Shown here: positions 10,600 to 22,046 of the stretch, one piece after another
Numbering within the stretch: position 1 is the stretch's first letter
How the letters are laid out: each line of letters starts with the position of its first letter
Source of the DNA: Leptobrachium leishanense
Lineage: Eukaryota > Chordata > Amphibia > Anura > Megophryidae
Direction: 5' to 3'
Assembly (NCBI GenBank): GCA_009667805.1
Contig: CM019063.1
Location: 53,614,881-53,678,880, forward strand
DNA length: 64,000 nt
Notes under the pieces: model-generated
Seen by the model: the letters and a program-made list of their open reading frames with translations, nothing else
The model's database searches: none
What the model was told of the DNA's origin: nothing
Made by a program: the position numbers and the translations under genes

Positions 10600-11350
10600 T
10601 AGTGATGGGCCGAACACCCCCGTGTTCGGTTTACATTCGAACTCGAACACCCGAAAAAGTTTGACAGCGTACTCGAACACAATGCAAGTCAATGGGGCAA
10701 GAAAGTTCAAAAATTGAGGTCCCCTCCAAGAGGGGATATATGCAAGATATTGGCCATAAAAGGTGTATGGGGGTCCGGGTACTGCCCTGGGGGACAAGAA
10801 ACAATGAAAAAATAATGTTTGATCAACAATGAGTGGGAAATGTTTGAGCAACAATGAGTGGGAAATGTTTGAGCAACAAGGAGTGGGAAATGTTTGAGCA
10901 ACAAGGAGTGGGAAATGTTTGAGCAACAAGGAGTGGAAAATGTTTGAGCAACAATGAGTGGGAAATGTTTGAGCAAAAAGGAGTGGGAAATGTTTGAGCG
11001 ACAATGAGTGGGAAATAGTTTGAGCAACAAGGAGTGGGAAATGTTTGAGCAACAAGGAGTGGGAAATGATTGAGCAACACTCATGTGGGGAATGAGTGGG
11101 AAATGTTTATGAATTCCATAGGATTCAATGTTAAAAATATTCCTGTTTTAATTCAATATCTAATAAACAGTTTATTATTATATTCTGCAGTAAAGAGTAC
11201 CTTTATTTTTAGATTTTTTAGGATCTTTTAAGCATTTTTTGGACTTTCTTTTTCCTCAAATTTTCCGCGAACGTCCCAAAAAGTTCGAAGTTTGCAAGTT
11301 TTCGAACATCCGATGTTCGAATCAAACTTCGAACCGGCAGCCCATCCCTA
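10600..11350. mobile_element. hAT MITE, TAGGGATGAGC family, with perfect TSD
   Basis: The ends are TAGTGATGGGCCGAACACC and, read inward from the right, TAGGGATGGGCTGCCGG. A perfect 8-bp duplication TTGTTGAC lies at 10592-10599 and 11351-11358. The interior has a 25-bp minisatellite (10820-11085) and, near 11115-11245, the same AT-rich module found inside family C. Confidence 0.92.
10820..11085. repeat. 25-bp minisatellite inside hAT
   Basis: About ten tandem copies of GAGTGGGAAATGTTTGAGCA followed by ACAAK, with one- or two-base variants, occupy the middle of the hAT element. The minus strand is open in all three frames through the array, which is a by-product of the repeat rather than coding sequence. 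Confidence 0.95.
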
Positions 11351-11358
11351 TTGTTGAC

Positions 11359-11826
11359 CTCAGTTGCAGCAATTATTGTATTGCAACGACTTGAAGTGGC
11401 CATCGTATTCGGGAAGGGTCGATGTGGTTCGCCAGATAACTACGGAAGGCATTGCTTTAACTGAGAGACTAGAGTTAAGTTAGGAGCTCTGTTACACTGC
11501 ATTAGCGGCTAGAGTCATTACAACAGGAAAGATCTGACAGATATGGGTAGTGTCACCACTGGTATGCACTCCAAGAGTGCATAGGACTTCTTGGAGACAA
11601 ACTTGACCCTGCCATGAGCAGCAATAGTGGATTCATTTCATGCAAAGGAGCTGCGGTGGATGCACAGAAGGACACTGGGATCAATTTGTTTCCATTGCTC
11701 CTCTGCGTACAGTGAAAGGAAGAGTCAGATCGCACAGCCCTCTTTAACGTATAATCGAGCCAAGAATTGGATTTTGGTGAGGGGGGGGTATTTTAGTCTG
11801 CAAAAGCAAATTCATTTAACACCACG
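11359..11826. other. unannotated stretch
   Basis: Nothing recognisable was found; ORFs at 11553-11735 and 11627-11839 have no known domain. Confidence 0.4.
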
Positions 11827-11828
11827 TT

Positions 11829-12053
11829 CTTATCCATAAAAGAAGGTGACACACGAATTCCAACTTCTTAGCAAGGACAAATTTAGTGAACTAAATCAGA
11901 GTTCAAGACAACATTTCGACTCTGAGTCATTTTCAAGTCAAGAATAGAAAAAGATTCACACAGAGTCGAAACGTCGACCTCTGGTGCAGCTTCACTAAAT
12001 TTGTCCTTGCTAAGAAGTCGGAAGGCCCGTGTCACCTCCTAATTTGGATAAGT
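11829..12053. repeat. hairpin repeat 2 (GAGTCGAAACGTCGAC core)
   Basis: Two arms of roughly 90-100 bp are reverse complements, containing CTTCTTAGCAAGGACAAATT and GTCGAAAYGTYG. The loop carries a TCATTTTCAAGTCAAGAAT stretch. The arms diverge near their outer ends. Confidence 0.8.
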
Positions 12054-12217
12054 ACTGTGAGATTTTTGTAAATATAAGCAATGACTGTCAGTAAGATTGT
12101 TCGAACCCCGATGAGGTCTGAGACTAACTTGTGAATGGATGAAATGCGTTGGGACCTGCATTTCATGAATATATATTTATTCAAGTGTCATGCACTCACG
12201 CTCCGAATTGAAAATGT

Positions 12218-12425
12218 ATCCACACATGATCACCGAGCCACTCCAGGCCTTTTTAAAAGCTAGATTATATTGATCCATAGGACAAAGGTCAACATTTCAG
12301 CTCCTACCCGGAGCTTTCTTCAGGACATGTCCTGAGTAGGAGCTGAAACCTTGACCTTTGTCCTATGGATCAATAAAGTTTAGCTTTTAAAAAGGCTTGG
12401 AGTGCCGCGTTGATCGTGTGTGGAT
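12218..12425. repeat. hairpin repeat 3
   Basis: The arms begin ATCCACACAYGATCA and carry CTTTTTAAAAGCT, CCTATGGATCAATA and GACCTTTGTCC blocks on opposite strands. The core reads CCTGAAGAAAGCTCC then GGAGCTGAAATGTTG on the minus strand, matching the layout of hairpins 1, 2 and 4. AATAAA occurs at 12372-12377. Confidence 0.85.
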
Positions 12426-13277
12426 AATATATATATATATATACTCATTTAAGTTGTGTTGGAGGGCAAAAAATGAGATTAAAAGCCTCCACGCTGCAAA
12501 TAATATAGTTTATTACTGCAGAGGTCATTTACACATCACAGAAATTCAAAGATCTGCATTACAGAGCTCATGTGCTACATTCCCCATATGCAGAATGGAA
12601 CTCTGGGTAAGATATGCAAATGACGTCTGTAATTTCTCTTTTTTTGCATCCTGGGTCTGTTTTCACACAGAACCCTCCAATCAATGCCATGCCCTACCAG
12701 TTGGCTTTTTTTTGTTGCAGAGATCAGGTTTATGCAACTGGTCAAAGCCACTCCTGGACAGCTGTTTCAGGTTTATTGTACATATATATCCAGTCATCCT
12801 GAGTCTCTGAGCCCTTTTTATTTGGAGAAGATAAGTGGAGTGAGTAAATCTGGAAGGATCCAGCGGATAAATAGTTGCAGGAGCTTGTGAGCCCGGAGAA
12901 GCAGGGTGGGGGAACACTACAAACAACCATAGTCAGATAAGACTATTTCATTATCTATCTGGTTTGCAAAATTCTTGTATCGTGTGATTTAGAACCTTCT
13001 TGATTTACAGAGTCACGCTATTCTAGTTACAGATTTTTCTTGTTGAGTCCTTATTCGTCTTTTGTTACTGTGGGATTTTGCCTGTCCCGATGTGTGTTGG
13101 CACCCGTGATGTGTTGGTGGAATTCCTGACTTCGAGGTTAGTTGCCACTTATTATTTATTATGGTTGGTGATTAACATCAAGTTCTGACAGTTGATATTT
13201 CATTCAGAGATATCAGCTCCAGATGAGAAGAATGAATTACGTTGGAATAACTCGCTCTTCTCATTCCAGCCTGTTAA
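12426..13277. other. unannotated stretch with a short TA run
   Basis: A short (TA)n lies at about 12428-12442. The 137-codon plus-strand ORF at 12397-12810 starts inside the hairpin arm and has no recognisable domain. Nothing else could be supported. Confidence 0.4.
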
Positions 13278-13658
13278 TTAACCCCTTCACTACCGCGGTC
13301 ATCGGTAGCAGACACAGCAGCCTGAGTTCGTGTTAACACAATCTCGGGCCCCCAAAAGATTTAGCCGCCTTTCGGACATGACACCCGGGGTGCTAAAACC
13401 GATAAAAAGTCTTTAGCGAATGTCTGGACATATCAGGCTTTCCCCAGAGGCACAAGATGCAATTCTACCTGCAGTAACTCTGTTTGGCCAGTAGATGGAG
13501 ACATCTGCCTGCCAAATAGGTTATTACAGAAAGGAATACATTTGGAATCTTCCCGAATATTTCTAACTATATGATTAATTAAAAATGTTTTTCCCAAAAA
13601 AACGACTGGTTCCTGACAGTGCTGTTTTTGGAAAATCACTTGGTACTGAAGGGGTTAA
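13278..13658 (-). mobile_element. family A TTAA-target MITE, complete copy
   Basis: Both ends read TTAACCCCTTCASTACC inward, giving a 17-bp inverted repeat with one mismatch that includes TTAA itself (13278-13281 and 13655-13658). A TTAA target with CCC-starting ends is typical of piggyBac-like elements. The interior is the family A core in reverse orientation and does not encode protein. Confidence 0.82.
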
Positions 13659-14974
13659 ATATGTTTGCTTCCCTGAATCATGGCGCATGACATTCACCCA
13701 AATATGAAAAAATATATATACTGTATATATAGAACTGAATATATTAAACTCAATACACTGATAGCATCAAACAGAGAATACCAATCCAAGTCAAGAAGAG
13801 AAGAGCTGCGGTTATCTGGGACTGCGAAAAAGTCATTTAATTGTCTCTCCCTTTACCATGATATGTTTATAATGGGATTTCTTTGAAATGTCACTTCAAT
13901 TAACATCATATATTTATTTCCCGCATTCATCCGCCTTCTCCGTATTTTGATTTATTGCATTTTAAAGGTTTTAAACACAATCATGTATATTACACGTGAA
14001 GCTGTCATAACTCAATTTCAATTCAAATAAATTTACAGGTTCACGAGCGAAAAGACTCGACTTAATCTATTTTTATTTATTTATTTACTGACAATTATAC
14101 ATATTTATTTGTGACGACCCGGCACCGAGCAACAATCAAGTCCTAATGTGTATATATTGTGTTATAACTTTTGATGTATCGAGGCGTCACATGTGAAAAT
14201 GCATTAGCTGTAATGGATTATTATTCTTAAAAATGAAATTCCGATTTATTCCTAAGCAGACGACCTCCTATCAACGTCTATGGAATTTCTGCAGAGATAC
14301 ATAATGAAGTTGCACAAATCAGTGGAACTGCGCTGTAGCAGGAGAGTGCTATCTTGGTCCCTCAGCTGCTCCTGAATAAAGATTTGCATAGGTCGGACAG
14401 CTCCTTGCTGCTGGCAGGTGCAATTCAGCATCAGCTAGTTGGCCAACGTTTGCAAGTTGTTTTCTGTGTCGGTGTATCCCAACCCTGCTACTCAGGTCCA
14501 CCTATGAGCTCAGGTTTGCAGGATTTCTGAAGAACAGCACAGGCAGAGGCAGCTCTCTAATTAGTCAAAACAGGCAGCCGCTTTAGGTCACACTCAAACA
14601 GGGGCCTCACCTGATATGGTTTGCATGGAATTTCAACCTGTACGTGTTCACGTCACTGATATTCCACATAAACACACTCCTACATCTACGTACACCAGTT
14701 TGCCAAGACCGCAGTCTCAGCCGTCATTAATTGTGTGCAAGGAGAACGTGGTGGAGTTGGCACATCTTGTCCTATTGAGGCCTCCCTCATGGTGCACTCT
14801 TGGGCTCGCTGCGTGGTTCTATGAGAAGTTCGACTCTTCTGTGGTCCTCAAAGAGTAAACGAATCTCACATAGAGTGATATCGTATATGCAGAGAGTATA
14901 TAAAGGGAGAAAATATATTACTCACGTTTGCTGGTGTCTCATCAATCAGACACCAGATGTTCAGGCAGCCAGTG
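13659..14974. other. unannotated stretch
   Basis: Mostly AT-rich unique-looking sequence. Short ORFs at 14616-14858 and 14800-15102 have no recognisable domain. Confidence 0.4.
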
Positions 14975-15180
14975 ACTTCATTTATTTATTTTATTTATTT
15001 ATTTATAAAGGATTTTACCAGGAAGGATACATTGAGATTTCTCTCGTTTTCAAGTATGTCCTGGGTTCAAGAACATTGAAGTGTTACAGAAATACAAAGT
15101 AATACAATGCAAGATATTAAAAAAAAACAAACAACACAAATATACAGATTAACAGAAAATAAATATGTAGGAAATAGAGT

Positions 15181-15515
15181 CACTGTGTTACATGTTTACA
15201 GGTGCATTCTGTATATAGTCATTATGTTACATGTTTACAGGTGCATTCTGTATATAGTCATTATGTTACATGTTTACAGGTGCATTCGGTATATAGTCAC
15301 TATGTTACATGTTTACAGGTGCATTCTGTATATAGTCACTATGTTACATGTTTACAGGTGCATTCTGTATATAGTCACTATGTTACATGTTTACAGGTGC
15401 ATTCTGTATATAGTCACTGTGTTACATGTTTACAGGTGCATTCTGTATATAGTCACTATGTTACATTTACAGGTGCATTCTGTATATAGTCACTATGTTA
15501 CATGTTTACAGGTGC
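15181..15515. repeat. 39-bp minisatellite in LINE 3' region
   Basis: About nine copies of a 39-bp unit containing TTACATGTTTACAGGTGCAT and TCTGTATATAGTCACTATG lie head to tail; the penultimate copy has a short deletion. The second LINE copy (43215-43290) has only two units. Confidence 0.95.
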
Positions 15516-15674
15516 ATTCTGTATTGAGGTATGTTAGTAAGGAGCTCTTGAGTGACTTAAGACTAGTGGAAGATTTGATGGTGTCTGGGAGGTTATTCCA
15601 TATTTGCGGTGCTCTGTAGGAAAATGAGGATCGAGCCACTGTCTTTTTGTATTGTGGTATTGCAAGTAAGGTGC
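15493..15674 (-). pseudogene. LINE ORF2 C-terminal fragment
   Basis: About 60 codons of the extreme C terminus of a non-LTR retrotransposon ORF2 are preserved, with the segments SFSYRAPQIWNNLPDTIKSS and LKSLKSSLLTYL. That kind of tail follows the reverse transcriptase domain in several Jockey-group LINEs. The homologous fragment at 43257-43733 extends further upstream and is nearly identical where they overlap. No catalytic motif is present in this piece, so it is a 5'-truncated insertion. The reading frame runs into the 39-bp minisatellite (CTCKHVT), which forms the last codons. The methionine at the start lies in flanking DNA and is not a genuine start. Confidence 0.82.
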
Positions 15675-15689
15675 ACTGGGTCACCCATC

Positions 15690-15835
15690 AGCCTCAGCCA
15701 CCTCCTCGGCGAATGAAAGTATAGAGGACCCAGGATAGGTGTAAAATCAGGCAAAATATTTATTAATAAAATAGTAAAACAGTTCAACAAAACGCGTTTC
15801 GCTAGTACAGCTTCTTCAGTTGGTGCCACTGACAG
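15690..15835 (-). repeat. single-arm relative of the hairpin repeats
   Basis: The minus strand reads AACTGAAGAAGCTGTACTAG, then CGAAACGCGTTTTG, then several AATAAA words. That is the same order of blocks as the cores of hairpins 1-4, but no second arm was found. Confidence 0.55.
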
Positions 15836-16340
15836 ACGTCATTAATTATTATGAATTATAGGGGGTAATTTCTTCTTTTTTGCACAATAATGGGGCCTCA
15901 CAGTGGAGCTTTTCCTAAGGTCTCACTACCTCTCGAACTGTCTCTGAGCACAGGTGATATGATTTGCTGCTCAGTGAGTGCAGGATTCAGTCGGCATTCC
16001 CTTAAAACATGTCCTCTTAGTGGAACCTGAGGACCATGGTTGGGGACCACTGCTCTATATGATAAGATCTAATTGGTTTGTTATACCAGCGGAAGATACT
16101 CAGATCATAGGACGGAGCGTGTTCAAAGCCCACTCACCTATCGACACTTTTAAAAGGCTGTTACGTATTTGCTCAGCTGAAAAAATTGAGATAAAATTTG
16201 TTTCAGTTAAAAAAATATTTAAAAAAATCAACGCCAGTTTATCGCATTCGGAAAAATTTTGTAATTGCCGATTTGGTCCAACTGCAAAATGATATATGGT
16301 ATATGGATTTCTGAAATTTCAGATGTGTGCATAATTTACT
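15836..16340. other. unannotated stretch
   Basis: No gene or repeat was recognised. The 104-codon ORF at 15978-16292 has no known domain. Confidence 0.4.
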
Positions 16341-16344
16341 CAGA

Positions 16345-17498
16345 AGGGTTATTCAGAGAGAACCGATCTGGCCCCGAAATGTCACCGAACAGGAAATTTC
16401 CCCTGACATTTCAGGGCCATTCGGCTATTCGGAGAGCAGGCAGTTTGCCTAATTTGGCGAACTTCCAGCCAGTATGAAGCCTGTTTCGATAGCAGTGAAG
16501 ACCTCACAGAGAATCAATGGTTAATCTATTCAGAGACACCGAACAGCAGTGAAATGTCAGTGAAATACCCTGCTGTTTGCTGTTTTCATTCGACAGGTTT
16601 AATCAGACGATTCCCATAGGTTTCAATGTTAAAAATATTCCTGTTTTAAACCAATATCTAACAAACCATTTATTATTTTAATCTGCAGCAAAAAGTCTCT
16701 TTACTTATCGATTTTGTAGGATCTTTTAGGCATTTGTTGGGATTTTTTCAGCAATTTTTTTCCATTTTTTTAAAATATTTTTTTCTTTTTATGTAACAGA
16801 CAGCTTGTCGGCTTTTTCTGGCAGCTGGTCTGCGCTGTGATCAGTGGATAGTAGACTTTTTCCGGCGTGTTCGGTGTGTTTTTTGCAGCAGGTTTTCGGC
16901 AGGTGTTTGGTGGGCTTGCGATATGTTTTCCCTGCACTCTGGGGACCCTGCGGTGAATGCTGAATTTTGACACTTTCAAGCGTATCGTGGTTTTTTTTAT
17001 CCCCGCTTGTCAGCTTGTCGGCTTTTTCCAGCAGCTGGTCTGCGCTGTGATCGGTGGATCGTTGGCTTTTTCCAGCATGTGTCGTGTTTTTTTGCAGTGG
17101 GTGTTTGGTGGGCTTGCGGCAGGTTTTCCCTGCACTCCGAGGACCCTGCGATGAATGCTGAATTTTGACACTTTCAAGCGTATTGTTTGTTTTTTTACCC
17201 CGTTCGTGAGCTTGTCGGCTTTTTCCGGTGGCTGGTATGCACTGTGATCGTTGGTTTGTCGGCTTTTTCCGACGTGTTTGGCGTGGTTTTTGCGGCGGTT
17301 CGGGTGGGTTTTCGGTGAGTTTTCGCTGGTTGTTTGGCGAGTTTGCGGCAGGTTTTCCCTGCACTTCAGGGACCCTGCGGTGAATGCTGAATTCACCGCA
17401 GGGTGGGGAACTTTCATTCCCCAAAGTGCAGGGAAGTGCAGTTAATGAGAGAGAGCACTGAAAGGTTTGCGACATTACGCTGCTCTCTGAATAACCCC
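16345..17498. mobile_element. family C MITE, copy with internal triplication
   Basis: The ends are RGGGTTATTCAGAGAG inverted repeats, flanked by CAGA at 16341-16344 and 17499-17502. The shared AT-rich module lies at about 16605-16760. A unit of about 200 bp beginning at 16801, 17011 and 17208 (each with GAGCTTGTCGGCTTTTTC-type start and a CCCTGCACTYYGGGGACC block) is present three times. Minus-strand ORFs across this triplication are repeat artefacts. Confidence 0.75.
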
Positions 17499-17502
17499 CA
17501 GA

Positions 17503-18284
17503 TTCTAACGGGATTAACATGTAACATGATATGTAGCTCCTGGCACTAAACTGAGAGTGTATATAGTGATACTGCAAATGTATGTGCTAAAATCAGAATT
17601 AAGGGACTAATTACCCAAGCATGCTGTCATTTTGAATATGCTCGACACCCAAAAGAGCATACAGAAATACACAAATATAAATGCTCCCCAAGCTCTTAAA
17701 TACAGCAATAAATCAATATCAAATGCATCTCATTTATAAATAGAAAGCAGATATGAAATAAATTTATATAGGAATGAACGTCACTTGAGATGAAAGTTCA
17801 GAGTGTGAAATCTTTGGAATGTCCGTGCAAAAAACCTTTGTGGTGGTGTTAGTATGGAAAGCCGGTCTATTGTTGCCAATCTGTTGTCACCAGGCGGAAA
17901 TCGTGAGGGTGTCACAGGTGTGCACACACCTTTCTACCATGGCCAGCATTACGTTTTTTAGCAATTTGAGATACAACAGCTCTTCTTTGTGATGGGACCA
18001 GACGGGCTGGCCTTCATTCCCCACGTGCATCAACGAGCCTTGGTTGTCCACGATCCTAACGCCGATTCCCTGGTTGTCCTTCGTTGCACCACTTTTGGTA
18101 GGTACTAACCCCTGCATACCGGGAACACCCCACAAGACTTGCCGTTTGTGAGATGCCGTGACTCAAACGTCTGGCTGTCACTATTTGGCTCGTGTCGCAG
18201 TCACTCAGATCTTTCCGCCCATTTTTTCTGTTTCCAACAGATGAAACTGACTGCTCACTTCCTCCTAATATATATTCTACACTC
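17503..18284. other. unannotated stretch
   Basis: No recognisable gene or repeat was found here. Confidence 0.4.
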
Positions 18285-19030
18285 TGGCAATATATCCTTC
18301 CCCGTGACAATAAATCCTTCCCAGTGAAACTATATCCCACCCATGACACTATATCTCACCCCGTGACAAAATGATCTCACCTGGTGACACTATATCCCAC
18401 CCTGTGACAATATATCCTACCCTGTGACAGTATATCCCACCCTGTGAAAATATATCCCATCCTGTGACAGTATATCCCACACTCTGACAATATATCCTTC
18501 CCCGTGAAAATATATCCCACCCCATGACATTATATCTCACCCTGTGACAATATATCCCACCCCGTGACAAAATTCTCACCCCATGACACTATGTCCCACC
18601 CTGTGACACTATATCCCACCCCGTGACAAAATTCTCTCCCCATGACACTATGTCCCACCCTGTGACACTATATCTCACCCCGTGACAAATGATCTCACCT
18701 GGTGATACTACAGTATATCCCACCCTGTGACAATATATCTCACCCTGTGACAATATATCCCACCCTGTGACACTATATCTCACCCCGTGACAAATGATCT
18801 CACCTGTTGATACTATATCCCACCCTGTGACAGTATATCTCACCCTGTGACAATATATCCCACCCTGTGACAGTATATCTCACCCTGTGACAATATATCC
18901 CACCCTGTGACAGTATATCCCACACTCTGACAATATATCCTTCCCTGTGAAAATATATCCCACCCGGTGACAATATATCTCACCCCATGACAATATATTC
19001 CACTCCCTGACAATATAATCCACCCCTTGA
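18285..19030. repeat. 20-bp minisatellite
   Basis: About 37 tandem units of CCCTGTGACAATATATCCCA with point variants (GTGACACTATATCTCACC and others) fill this interval. Some units have small indels near the GTGACAAAATGATCTC variants. Confidence 0.95.
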
Positions 19031-19391
19031 TAGGTACCATGTAACATAAAATTAATATGATTCACTTTACCTGGGAGTAGGTTTATTGTTGAGGCTTATC
19101 AGTGTTTGATGGCTGTATATACATTTACTAAAAAAAATACTATGGTTATTAGACGATTTGATAGCTTTATATTTTGAATCTGAAACATTGTTGCAGAAAA
19201 TTGACTGGACTCTTTAAATCATCACCTTTTTAGACAGACCTGAAGCACGCAATAGATTTGCAGGTGGTTGTGGAAGCACTGAATTTAAATCAAGCAAAAT
19301 CAGTCTGATTCGTTTCATACCTTTTTGTTTAGTCTAATTACAAATACAATCTCCAGTAGTTATAATTATATGTTATATATAGCAACCGCAT
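19031..19391. other. unannotated stretch
   Basis: Unique AT-rich sequence between the 20-bp minisatellite and the TTAA element. Confidence 0.4.
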
Positions 19392-21540
19392 TTAACTCCT
19401 TCACTCCCTTAGCAAAGTTAACTCAGCATATCAAAAAAATTCACACTTTTTTAAAAGCAGGATTAGTGTGCCCTCTATAGATAAACAAAATCCTTTGGTT
19501 TACCCCCCCCCCCGCATCCTGGAGGGAGATAAAACAAGCAGCAAATAGAAGCCCCATACCTCACTGTAACAAAAAGTGCAAACACTTTACTGCTGCATTA
19601 CAGCTGCCAGGGAGAGGGAAGAATAAAGGGGGAGCTGTTAGGTCACTCAATGCTGTACAGGGATTAGATTCAGGGGGTTATAATGAGTGTAAATCCCTGT
19701 ACAGTACAGATACAAGGTGTTGCTGTAATTGTCATACACAGGCATTATGCAGCACATACAGATACACGGTGTTGCTGTAATTGTCATACACAGGCATTAT
19801 GCAGCACATACAGATACACGGTGTTGCTGTAATTGTCATACACAGGCATTATGCAGCACATACAGATACAAGGTGTTGCTGTAATTGCCATACACAGGCA
19901 TTATGCAGAACATACAGATACAAGGTGATGCTGTAATTGCCATACACAGGCATTATGCAGCACATACAGATACAAGGTGTTGCTGTAATTGCCATACACA
20001 GGCATTATGCAGCACATACAGATACAAGGTGTTGCTGTAATTGCCACACACAGGCATTATGCAGCACATACAGATATAAGGTGTTGTTGTAATTGCCATA
20101 CACAGGCATTATGCAGCACATACAGATACAAGGTGTTGCTGTAATTGCCATACACAGGCATTATGCAGCACATACAGATACAAGGTGTTGCTGTAATTGC
20201 CATACACAGGCATTATGCAGCACATACAGATACAAGGCGTTGCCGTAATTGCCATACACAGGCATTATGCAGCAAATACTGATTCAAGATGTTGCCGTAA
20301 TTGCCATACACAGGCATTATGCAGCACATACAGACACAAGGTGTTGCTGTAATTGCCATACACAGGCATTATGCAGCACATACAGATACAAGGTGTTGCT
20401 GTAATTACCATACACAGGCATTATGCAGCACATACAGATACAAGGTGTTGCAGTAATTGCCATACACAGGCATTATGCAGCACATACAGATACAAGGTGT
20501 TGCTGTAATTGTCATACACAGGCATTATGCAGCACATACAGATACACGGTGTTGCTGTAATTGTCATACACAGGCATTATGCAGCACATACAGATACAGG
20601 TGTTGCTGTAATTGCCATACACAGGCATTATGCAGAACATACAGATACAAGGTGATGCTGTAATTGCCATACACAGGCATTATGCAGCACATACAGATAC
20701 AAGGTGTTGCTGTAATTGCCATACACAGGCATTATGCAGCACATACAGATACAAGGTGTTGCTGTAATTGCCACACACAGGCATTATGCAGCACATACAG
20801 ATATAAGGTGTTGTTGTAATTGCCATACACAGGCATTATGCAGCACATACAGATACAAGGTGTTGCTGTAATTGCCATACACAGGCATTATGCAGCACAT
20901 ACAGATACAAGGTGTTGCAGTAATTGCCATACACAGGCATTATGCAGCACATACAGATACAAGGCGTTGCCGTAATTGCCATACACAGGCATTATGCAGC
21001 AATACTGATTCAAGATGTTGCCGTAATTGCCATACACAGGCATTATGCAGCACATACAGACACAAGGTGTTGCTGTAATTGCCATACACAGGCATTATGC
21101 AGCACATACAGATACAAGGTGTTGCTGTAATTACCATACACAGGCATTATGCAGCACATACAGATACAAGGTGTTGCAGTAATTGCCATACACAGGCATT
21201 ATGCAGCACATACAGATACAAGGTGTTGCTGTAATTGTCATACACAGGCATTATGCAGCACATACAGATTCAAGATGTTGCCATAATTGCCATACACAGG
21301 CATTATGCAGCACATACAGATATTTCATTGCATTTCTGTAAAAGGTAAACCAATACATGAAGAATTAAAAATTAGCAAAATTCTATTATTTGATTTCTTT
21401 TATCTTTATCAGAACAACAATCTTTGTGCAAAATGTCTATTTTACCCTATATTTAATTGTTATCTCCGTATCCCATGGTTCAAATAAATGTTATGATAAA
21501 ATATTTTACAACAAATCTCACTTGGCAGTGAAGGGGTTAA
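19392..21540. mobile_element. TTAA-target element carrying a satellite
   Basis: The left end is TTAACTCCTTCACTCCCTTA and the right end, read inward, is TTAACCCCTTCACTGCC, so both TTAA termini belong to the piggyBac-like TIR type of family A. Almost three quarters of the 2.1-kb interior is the 52-bp satellite at 19735-21320. No transposase was found. Confidence 0.72.
19735..21320. repeat. 52-bp satellite with 14-monomer higher-order repeat
   Basis: About 30 head-to-tail copies of a 52-bp monomer containing CATACACAGGCATTATGCAG and CACATACAGATACAAGGTGT. Diagnostic variants recur about 727 bp apart: GATATAAG at 20073 and 20800, GATTCAAGAT at 20281 and 21007, GATACACG at 19813 and 20541, AGGTGATG at 19923 and 20650. 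This shows a block of 14 monomers was duplicated. Confidence 0.95.
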
Positions 21541-22046
21541 TATATGTATCTATATATATTTTTTTATTATTATTTTATTATTTCATTATTATTGCTTTTA
21601 AAAATATATGTCATGTAGAGCCTGAAATGTATTCAGAAAAACATTCTATAAGTAGGATATCTTCCACATTCAGGTTTGAGCCATTTCAAGCTCCCAATCA
21701 CACAATTATAAAACAATTTGAAAGTTCACCCTGATAATATACTTAAAATTCCAATCAAACATGTTTTATCTGTCATGAACGAAATTAAGTGATGCTTTTT
21801 AGCTTTACCCTTTGGCTACCTTCACTGCAAACGTCTAGATTTTGTAATTACACAAAATAAGATAAATCGAACGGCGGTGGCAGAATAATAAAGAAATAAA
21901 GTTGATACCTACAAGGACACGTATAGTAACAGGAAAAATAAATTCAATACTGAAAAGGGAAATGTAAAAAATGGAACTTACTGCATATTTTATTATTTAA
22001 AGGCTTTAAAAAATATTCATATACAGTATATATAGTATGTATGTTT
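21541..22046. other. mostly unannotated; contains interspersed repeat D
   Basis: About 21650-21770 matches 27945-28040 (blocks GAGCCATTTYAARCTCCCAA and AAACAATTTGAAAG), so it is an interspersed repeat of unknown class. The rest is AT-rich with no recognised feature. Confidence 0.5.

Larger units (their letters stand above)
14978..15674 (-). mobile_element. 5'-truncated LINE, second family (3' end)
   Basis: Read on the minus strand, a C-terminal reverse-transcriptase-LINE tail is followed by a 39-bp minisatellite, then a 3' UTR containing CAATGTATCCTTCCTGGTAA and an (AAAT)n tail at 14978-15005. The whole arrangement recurs at 43020-43806. The family belongs with Jockey-group LINEs by its C-terminal sequence; I cannot name the clade with confidence. 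Confidence 0.8.

Noticed and set aside
10582..11084. Minus-strand ORFs of 85-157 codons
   Set aside because: They are three frames through a 25-bp minisatellite inside a non-coding hAT element.
12397..12810. 137-codon ORF as a possible host exon
   Set aside because: It starts in a hairpin-repeat arm, has no recognised domain, and there is no supporting splice or promoter pattern.
16789..17577. 262-codon minus-strand ORF with repeated blocks
   Set aside because: It reads through the internal triplication of a family C MITE. Similar ORFs are missing from the single-unit copies.
19735..21320. Possible CRISPR-like array
   Set aside because: The 52-bp monomers are contiguous, with no unique spacers, and the window is clearly eukaryotic. 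It is a satellite.
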